NCBI GenBank assembly: GCA_937898635.1
Contig: CALEJW010000110.1
Coordinates: 1-13,266, forward strand
DNA from: an uncultured Pseudomonadota bacterium
GTDB taxonomy: Bacteria > Pseudomonadota > Gammaproteobacteria > Burkholderiales > Usitatibacteraceae
DNA length: 13,266 bases
Reading direction: 5' to 3'
The stretch's first letter is position 1. Each line of letters opens with the position of its first letter. The notes below the pieces were generated by a model, which searched no databases, was not told the DNA's origin, and saw only the letters and a list, made by a program, of their open reading frames with translations. The translations under genes and the position numbers were made by a program. Positions 7,069 through 13,266 of this stretch are shown here, in pieces.

Positions 7069-7443
7069 ATGGACCGCAGCGCGGCACTGAAGGTGTTCGA
7101 GTCCCTGGGCTCGAGCTTGCGGCTGGACATCTTCTGCCAGCTGGTGCAGGCGGGAGAGGCGGGCAAGGTCGCGGGCGAGATCTCCGAGCACCTCGGGATC
7201 CCGGCCACGAACCTGTCGTTCCACCTGAAGGCGATGCTGCAGGCCGGGCTCGTGAGCGTGAGCCACGAGGGCCGCTTCCAGCGCTACCGCGCGAACGTCC
7301 CGCACATGCTGCGCGTCATGGCCTTCGTGATGGAGAACTGCGCCCGTGCCGAGGCGGGCGAGGCGCTCTGCTCGAGCGGGCGGCGCACGGCGGCGACCGG
7401 CGGGGAGAAGCCTCCCCGAGCCGCCAGCACCGCGGGCGACTAG
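7069..7443 (+). CDS. ArsR/SmtB-family winged-helix transcriptional regulator
   Basis: A 124-residue regulator. The winged helix covers about residues 5-80: LRLDIFCQL, then EISEHLGIPATNLSFHLKAM as the helix-turn-helix with recognition helix, then the wing SVSHEGRFQRYRAN. The classical metal-site motif ELCVCDL is missing. Cysteines are at 23, 91 and 101; MENC followed by a second Cys ten residues later recalls the C-terminal arsenite-binding cysteines of some ArsR proteins, while well-separated cysteines also occur in persulfide sensors such as SqrR/BigR. The ATG at 7069 has a GGAAGGAGG site seven bases upstream and was preferred to 7006. It is divergent from the molybdoenzyme operon and most likely represses it until a sulfur or thiol-reactive signal appears. 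The inducer is unproven. Confidence 0.87.
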   Translation: MDRSAALKVFESLGSSLRLDIFCQLVQAGEAGKVAGEISEHLGIPATNLSFHLKAMLQAGLVSVSHEGRFQRYRANVPHMLRVMAFVMENCARAEAGEALCSSGRRTAATGGEKPPRAASTAGD

Positions 7444-7769
7444 CTTTCCTCGGCGACCAGCACGCCGGCCGTCACGGCCATCGCGAGCGCGAGCCCGAGC
7501 GCGGCGAGCGCGGCGGGGGTGAGCGCGGGAAGCCGCGCGAGATCCGCGAAGCCCTGCGCCAGCGGGATGCCCGCCGGCGCGGCGAGCACCGCGAGGACGC
7601 CCCCGAGCGCGGCCGAACCGACGACCAGCGCCGGCCGCAGCCAGGCGCGCGGGGCGCGCGGGGGCGGCAGCGCCGCCGCCACGCGCCGGCAGAAGCCCTC
7701 GTCGGCGACGGCACGCGCCGCGTCCTCGCGCAGCAGCGCTTCGAGCCGGTCCCGGCTGTCGTCCGTCAT
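7440..7769 (-). CDS. Two-helix membrane protein, probable anti-sigma factor
   Basis: A 109-residue protein with a short charged cytoplasmic N-terminus (about 1-40, MTDDSRDRLEALL start), a hydrophobic segment at about 46-66 and a second at about 86-106. Its start overlaps the stop of the ECF sigma gene by four bases (ATGA), the usual arrangement for a sigma factor and its membrane-bound inhibitor. No HxxxCxxC zinc anti-sigma motif is present, so the assignment rests on context and topology, not on a recognised domain. Its stop codon overlaps that of the convergent ArsR-family gene within a shared CTAG (7440-7443), leaving no room for a terminator between the two genes. Confidence 0.6.
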   Translation of the reverse strand: MTDDSRDRLEALLREDAARAVADEGFCRRVAAALPPPRAPRAWLRPALVVGSAALGGVLAVLAAPAGIPLAQGFADLARLPALTPAALAALGLALAMAVTAGVLVAEES

Positions 7770-8314
7770 CGCGTTTCCTCCCCGAGCTTCGCGCGCAGCT
7801 TCGCCTTCGCGCGCAGGATGTGGGTCTTCACGGTGCCCATCGGGATGCCGATCGCCTGCGCGGCCTCGGCGTGGGACAGGTCGGCGTAGTAGCACGCGGC
7901 GATCGCGGCGCGCTCGCCGTCGGACAGGGTCGCGAGCGCGCGCTCGAGGTCGATGCGCTCGGCCTCGCCGACCGCGGGCGCCGCTTCCCCGGCGGGTTGG
8001 GCGTCGGCGCCGTCCTCGAGCAGCACCTCCCGCCGCTTTCGCGTCTCCGAGAGCCAGGCGTTGAAGGCGATCCGGTAGAGCCAGGACGTGAAGCGCGCGT
8101 CGAAGCGGAAGGAGGGCAGGTGCCGCCAGGCGAGGAGGAAGGTCTCCTGGGCGAGGTCGTCCGCGAGGCCGTGGTCGCCCTTGGCGAGGCGGCGCAGCAC
8201 GGCGCGCACCCAGGACTGGTGGCGCACGACCAGGCGCGAAAACGCCTCGCGGTCGTCGCGCGCGACGACCGCGAGGATGAGCTCCGCATCGGCCGGCTCC
8301 GACCGCTCTCCCAT
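7766..8314 (-). CDS. ECF-type RNA polymerase sigma factor
   Basis: A 182-residue sigma-70 family protein of extracytoplasmic-function type. Region 2 spans about residues 22-95 and includes DDLAQETFLLAWRHL, the core-binding and -10 recognising helix, and FTSWLYRIAFN. A low-complexity linker rich in A, G and E (about 100-120) leads to region 4 at about 122-175, with the helix-turn-helix SHAEAAQAIGIPMGTVKTHI that contacts the -35 element. The ATG at 8314 is five bases after the upstream stop. The very long frame running upstream through neighbouring genes is an artefact of GC-rich sequence. It is co-transcribed with a small membrane protein before it and the likely anti-sigma gene after it. Its stimulus and targets are not visible here. 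Confidence 0.92.
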   Translation of the reverse strand: MGERSEPADAELILAVVARDDREAFSRLVVRHQSWVRAVLRRLAKGDHGLADDLAQETFLLAWRHLPSFRFDARFTSWLYRIAFNAWLSETRKRREVLLEDGADAQPAGEAAPAVGEAERIDLERALATLSDGERAAIAACYYADLSHAEAAQAIGIPMGTVKTHILRAKAKLRAKLGEETR

Positions 8315-8319
8315 CGCGG

Positions 8320-8679
8320 CTAGCGCGGCGGCCCGCGGTCGGCGGGCGGGCGTGAATCGACCTTCCAGGCGACGAGGAGCGCCGCGCCCATGAGGCCGGG
8401 GATGAGCCCGATGGACCAGGACAGGCCGTGCTGCCAGAAGAAGATCGCGAGCGCGACGCCGAGCGCGACCAGCACCAGGCCGCCGCGGGGGCTCGCGGGC
8501 GGGGGCCGGAGGAGCTCGGCCGGCACCGGCAGGCCCTTCTCGGCGAGCCGCAGGATCGTCTCCTGCTGCAGGCGGTTGCGCTGGTGCTTGTAGAAGAGCA
8601 CGACCGCGATGACGAGCAGCGGCAGGCCGAAGCTGGCCAGCATGCCCGTCATGGCGACCACGGCATCCGAGGTCTCCAT
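8320..8679 (-). CDS. Small DUF6249-like membrane protein
   Basis: A 119-residue protein with a hydrophobic segment at about 14-30, then a basic and amphipathic stretch HQRNRLQQETILRLAEKG, then two further hydrophobic segments at about 67-83 and 87-106. This pattern, including the QQETILRLAEKGLPVP segment, resembles the DUF6249 group of small membrane proteins often found beside sigma factors. The ATG at 8679 has a GGAG site six bases before it. It ends five bases ahead of the ECF sigma gene and is the first gene of that operon, so it probably acts in the same envelope-sensing circuit. Its function is unknown. Confidence 0.7.
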   Translation of the reverse strand: METSDAVVAMTGMLASFGLPLLVIAVVLFYKHQRNRLQQETILRLAEKGLPVPAELLRPPPASPRGGLVLVALGVALAIFFWQHGLSWSIGLIPGLMGAALLVAWKVDSRPPADRGPPR

Positions 8680-8708
8680 GGCTTTCTCCGAGGGCCCGAG
8701 CGGCCCGC

Positions 8709-8738
8709 ATTATCGGTTTCGGCCCGGCCGCGCGGCAA
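8709..8738 (-). promoter_or_regulatory. Candidate promoter of the sigma-factor operon
   Basis: On the minus strand TTGCCG (8738-8733) and GATAAT (8714-8709) are separated by 18 bases. They match four of six and five of six consensus bases of the main sigma factor. The predicted start near 8702 leaves a leader of about 23 bases before the ATG at 8679. Confidence 0.45.
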
Positions 8739-8786
8739 GCCGGCGCCCGGGGGGAAGGAAGGATCGCATGCCCGTAGGACGCGGCG

Positions 8787-8815
8787 GGGGCGGGGGACGG
8801 ATTCGCCCCCGCCCC
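8787..8815 (-). terminator. GC-rich hairpin downstream of the MFS gene
   Basis: A perfect 10-bp G/C stem (8787-8796 with 8806-8815) has a 9-base loop and begins six bases after the MFS stop codon. No U-tract follows on the minus strand, so it is a weak or Rho-assisted terminator at best. Confidence 0.35.
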
Positions 8816-8820
8816 GGCCT

Positions 8821-10137
8821 CTAGCCCGGGAGTTCCTCGGTCACGCTCTCCGTGATGGCCGGCTCCGGCGGGACGGGCAGGGTGCGCAGGCCCGCCAGCG
8901 GCGAGGTCCAGGCGATGAGCGGGATCATCGCCAGGGCGCCCGCTCCCGCGAGGAGGATCGTCGCGCGAAGGCCCCAATGCTCGGCGATCCAGCCGCCGGC
9001 GATGCCGCCCAGGGGCGCCGTGGCGGTGGTGAGGCTGATCATCGTCGCGGTCACCCGCCCGAGCAGCCGGTCCGGCGTCACCGTCTGGCGCAGCGTGAGG
9101 TAGTTGATGAAGAACGTCATCGCCGAGAAGTCGAGCAGGAACAGCCCCAGCCCGAAGACGATGGAAGCGACGACGTGGCCGCCCGTGGCCGCGCCCAGCA
9201 CGAGCCAGGCCACGCCCGTCCCGCCCATGGCGACCAGCATGGTGGGCCCGAAGCCGTAGCGGGCGTTGAGCGGGCCGACGGCGCCGGCGGCCGTGAGCGA
9301 GCCCACGCCGGCCAGCATGAAGAGCACGCCCACGTGCCCGGCCGAGAAGCCGAGCTTCCTCGCGGCGAAGAGGATCACCACCGCGACGTAGGCGTGGCGG
9401 AACACCTGCCAGATGGCGAGCGACCAGGCGAGCGCCCGCAGCGTGGGGTTCGCCCACACCGCGGAAAGGCCCTCGCCGATCTCGCGCCAGAGGCTGCGTC
9501 CCGAGAGCTTCGGCGCGTCCGTGGCCGCGGGCGGGATGCCGCGCAGCATCCACGCCGAGGCCGCGAAGGACAGCGCGTCGATGAGGATCGCCACGGGCGC
9601 GGTGAGCCACTGGATCAGGGCGCCCGCGAGTCCCGGGCCCATGAGCTGCGCCGCGGAATCGGAGATGCCGATCTTCGCGTTGGCCTCCACGAGGTTCGAC
9701 CGGCCCACGCGCTCGGTCATGAAGACCTGGTAGGCGGGCCAGCCGATGGCCGAGCCCGTCCCGACGAGGAACCCGGCGAGGTAGAGCACGTTCATGGAGA
9801 GCACGCCGAGCCACGCGCACAGGGGCACCGCCGCGAGCGCGAGGGCGCGCGCGAGGTCGGAGGCGATGATCACGGGCAGCTTCCTCGTGCGATCCACCAG
9901 CACGCCGGCGAAGAGGCCGAAGAGCGGGAAGGGCAGGATCTCGAGCGCCGTCAGGACGCCGACCTGGAAGGGGGTCGCGTTCAGCAGCAGCGCGGCCGTG
10001 AGCGGCAGCGCGAGGAAGGTCACCTGGCCGCCGAAGTGGGTGATGGTGAGCGAGCCCCAGAGGCGGACGAAGTCCGGGTTTCGCCACAGGCCCGTGAGCC
10101 AGCGTTGCGGTTGGAGCTTGCCGGGAAGCGTCGTCAT
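8821..10137 (-). CDS. Major facilitator superfamily exporter (MFS_3, EntS/MefA-like)
   Basis: A 438-residue membrane protein with about twelve hydrophobic segments in two halves joined by a polar loop near residues 200-220. It begins with NPDFVRLWGSLTITHFGGQV, typical of the MFS_3 group, and has the loop 2-3 motif GVLVDRTRK at 78-86. This group contains siderophore exporters such as EntS and macrolide exporters such as MefA, so the protein probably expels a small molecule using the proton gradient. The ATG at 10137 follows only a purine-rich AAGAAGAAGAA stretch and not a strong GGAGG, and an 8-bp hairpin lies just before that. Low intrinsic translation would suit control by the long leader and its 36-codon open reading frame. 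The substrate is unknown. Confidence 0.88.
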   Translation of the reverse strand: MTTLPGKLQPQRWLTGLWRNPDFVRLWGSLTITHFGGQVTFLALPLTAALLLNATPFQVGVLTALEILPFPLFGLFAGVLVDRTRKLPVIIASDLARALALAAVPLCAWLGVLSMNVLYLAGFLVGTGSAIGWPAYQVFMTERVGRSNLVEANAKIGISDSAAQLMGPGLAGALIQWLTAPVAILIDALSFAASAWMLRGIPPAATDAPKLSGRSLWREIGEGLSAVWANPTLRALAWSLAIWQVFRHAYVAVVILFAARKLGFSAGHVGVLFMLAGVGSLTAAGAVGPLNARYGFGPTMLVAMGGTGVAWLVLGAATGGHVVASIVFGLGLFLLDFSAMTFFINYLTLRQTVTPDRLLGRVTATMISLTTATAPLGGIAGGWIAEHWGLRATILLAGAGALAMIPLIAWTSPLAGLRTLPVPPEPAITESVTEELPG

Positions 10138-10287
10138 GGTTCTTCTTCTTCGCCGGCCTCGTGGGCCGGCGGCTCGTCGTGTTGCGCGCGCGAACTCACG
10201 CGTCGCGCGGGGCGCGAGGCGGAAGGGGAACGGGGGTTGCCGTCGGCATTCCGCCTCGACTTTCGTCGGGGCGGCCGGCCCCGGCGG
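10138..10287 (-). promoter_or_regulatory. Structured leader RNA with competing hairpins before the MFS gene
   Basis: Reading along the minus-strand transcript, arm 1 (10274-10265) pairs with arm 2 (10260-10251) as a 5-bp plus 4-bp stem around one mismatch, capped by a GAAA tetraloop. Arm 2, extended to 10258-10249, is also perfectly complementary over 10 bases to arm 3 (10224-10215). Both pairings cannot form at once. A 7-bp hairpin (10209-10203 with 10193-10187) and an 8-bp hairpin (10171-10164 with 10158-10151) follow before the start codon. Mutually exclusive arms behind a short open reading frame are the classic layout of an attenuator. No U-tract follows any stem, so control of translation or Rho access is more likely than intrinsic termination. 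Confidence 0.5.
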
Positions 10288-10398
10288 TCAGTCGGATCCG
10301 CCGCGGCGCGGCGCGATCCCGGAGGCGAACGGCAGGCCGCCACGGACCGCCACGCGCGGGGCGCGGCTGGAAAGGGTCTTCGTGTCGGCTCGGTTCAT
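10288..10398 (-). CDS. Candidate 36-residue leader peptide upstream of the MFS exporter
   Basis: A short frame running from ATG at 10398 to TGA at 10290-10288. The peptide starts MNRADTKTLSSRAPRV and ends GIAPRRGGSD; it is basic and rich in R, G and A, with no membrane segment. An AGGAA ribosome-binding site lies six bases before the ATG, and a promoter with a perfect TATAAT lies about 40 bases further up. It stops 13 bases before arm 1 of the competing hairpins, so a ribosome paused on its last codons would sit against that arm. I do not recognise the peptide. It could be a regulatory leader sensing the exporter's substrate, or an independent small protein. Its support is positional; homology could not be tested. 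Confidence 0.5.
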   Translation of the reverse strand: MNRADTKTLSSRAPRVAVRGGLPFASGIAPRRGGSD

Positions 10399-10436
10399 GG
10401 GGCGTTCCTGGGGGTACGGCAATCGCGAGAGGCGCG

Positions 10437-10466
10437 ATTATAGGGGCGCCCCCGCGAAAACCGCAA
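10437..10466 (-). promoter_or_regulatory. Candidate promoter of the leader peptide and MFS gene
   Basis: A perfect TATAAT (10442-10437 on the minus strand) is preceded, after 18 bases, by TTGCGG (10466-10461), which matches the first three bases of TTGACA. The predicted start near 10430 gives a 32-base leader before the 36-codon frame. It begins in the gap after the CbiM-like gene's stop at 10500. Confidence 0.5.
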
Positions 10467-10499
10467 ATCCCTTCCGGGCCGGGCGGCGCGCGGGGCGGC

Positions 10500-11171
10500 T
10501 CACCGCGGCGGGGTCCCGAGGTAGCGCGCGTCGTCGAAGGTCGCCATCCAGCGCGGCTGGTAGACCACGAAGACCGTGGTGAGGAGCCCGGTGAGGAAGG
10601 CCTCCCCCCAGCCGAGCAGCAGGCCGAAGGGCAGGAACTCGTCGGTGAGCACGGCCCGGCTCGCGGTGCCCGCGACCCCGTGGGCCGCGGCCGCCGCGAC
10701 GACGGTCGCGACGAAGGCCACCCCGGGCGCGAGGAAGCCGGCGAGGAAGATGAAGGTGAAGATGTTGCGCGGCGCCCAGCGGTCGGCGGCGCGGCGCAGC
10801 GCGTCGAGGACGGTGGCGGGGAGCCACGCCGCCAGCAGCCAGGCGGCGCCGGCGGCGGTCCAGTCGCCATTGCCCCAGAGAAGCACCGCCGCGAGGGCGG
10901 GCGCCGCGGCGACGAGCGCCAGCTCGCGCCCGAACATCAGGGCCGCGAGCGGCGTGAGGAGCAGGTGCAGGGAAAGGCCGCCCGCGGTCCGGGCGGCGAG
11001 GAGCCACGCGAGGGCGATCGCGAAGGCGGCCGCGAGCCAGCCGTTGAGGCGCAGGCCGTCGGCGAGCAGGCCCCAGGGCGCGCGGCGGACGGCGCGGGCG
11101 AGGAGCCAGGCGGCCAGGACGCCGCTCGCGAGGGCGGCGGCGGGGCCGGGCGGGGTGCCGAGGAAGTCGAT
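10500..11171 (-). CDS. CbiM/COG3235-like membrane permease component, no canonical start codon
   Basis: An integral membrane protein resembling the proteobacterial COG3235 group, annotated as energy-coupling-factor permease relatives. Recognisable segments are LSLHLLLTPLAALMFGREL (overlapping Met79), APRNIFTFIFLAGFLAPG (about 133-150) and GWGEAFLTGLLTTVFVVYQP (about 187-206). The in-frame coding signal continues upstream as IDFLGTPPGPAAALASG, yet no ATG, GTG or TTG occurs in this frame between an upstream stop at 11312-11310 and the ATG at 10937, which would remove about 78 residues and two or three helices. The boundary given assumes an ATC start at 11171, eight bases after the acnA stop, giving 223 residues, close to family length. 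Translation may be coupled to acnA. No ATPase or transmembrane partner gene is nearby, so a complete ECF transporter is not shown. A sequence error at the start codon is possible. Confidence 0.7.
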   Translation of the reverse strand: MDFLGTPPGPAAALASGVLAAWLLARAVRRAPWGLLADGLRLNGWLAAAFAIALAWLLAARTAGGLSLHLLLTPLAALMFGRELALVAAAPALAAVLLWGNGDWTAAGAAWLLAAWLPATVLDALRRAADRWAPRNIFTFIFLAGFLAPGVAFVATVVAAAAAHGVAGTASRAVLTDEFLPFGLLLGWGEAFLTGLLTTVFVVYQPRWMATFDDARYLGTPPR

Positions 11172-11178
11172 GGCCGTT

Positions 11179-13266
<2,088 letters not shown>

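Noticed and set aside
7069..7443. Zinc/cadmium-type SmtB/CadC metal sensor
   Set aside because: The ELCVCDL-type metal-binding motif is missing, and no metal-resistance gene is adjacent.
7766..10087. A 773-codon minus-strand frame that might suggest a large fusion ending in a sigma factor
   Set aside because: Only the last 182 codons are protein-like. The rest runs out of frame through the DUF6249-like and MFS genes, which have their own starts and ribosome-binding sites or family motifs.
10134..10343. 69-codon minus-strand frame just before the MFS gene
   Set aside because: No ribosome-binding site, composition dominated by R, P and A, and it overlaps the better supported 36-codon frame and the MFS start.

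Overview
The window is about 13 kb of GC-rich DNA, densely packed with genes, most of them on the minus strand. The gene families point to a Gram-negative proteobacterium, most likely a betaproteobacterium: a FadL-type outer-membrane protein, a Tat-exported molybdoenzyme, an AcnA-type aconitase, and small sigma/anti-sigma units. No mobile element, tRNA, rRNA or CRISPR array was seen.

Left part (1-6862). A gene tail on the plus strand ends at base 22 and faces a small exported Lys/Ala/Glu-rich protein (135-425, minus) across a cluster of hairpins. To its right is a six-gene minus-strand operon, read from 6862 down to 543. It encodes a Tat-exported molybdopterin oxidoreductase, a four-cluster [4Fe-4S] subunit and an NrfD/PsrC-type membrane subunit, which together look like a polysulfide/thiosulfate reductase complex. 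Two half-size YeeE/YedE sulfur-transport membrane proteins and a FadL-family outer-membrane channel follow. Together the genes look like a respiratory sulfur-compound module with its own uptake proteins across both membranes; the actual substrate cannot be read from the sequence.

Control region (6863-7068). A divergent ArsR-family regulator faces the operon. Between them lie a near-perfect FNR/Anr box, correctly spaced for activation of the operon, and a separate inverted repeat that could be the ArsR-family operator. This predicts that low oxygen plus a thiol, sulfur or arsenic signal controls the operon.

Middle part (7440-8738). A three-gene minus-strand operon encodes a DUF6249-like small membrane protein, an ECF sigma factor and a two-helix membrane protein that is probably its anti-sigma factor. 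It has a plausible promoter. Its last gene converges on the ArsR gene, and the two stop codons overlap.

Right part (8821-13266). An MFS exporter is preceded by a 260-base leader. The leader has a promoter with a perfect TATAAT, a 36-codon open reading frame with a ribosome-binding site, and RNA arms that can pair in mutually exclusive ways. This looks like peptide-dependent attenuation and is the most novel element here. Further right is a CbiM/COG3235-like membrane protein whose reading frame lacks a normal start codon. It lies directly behind the C-terminal three quarters of aconitase acnA, which runs off the right edge.
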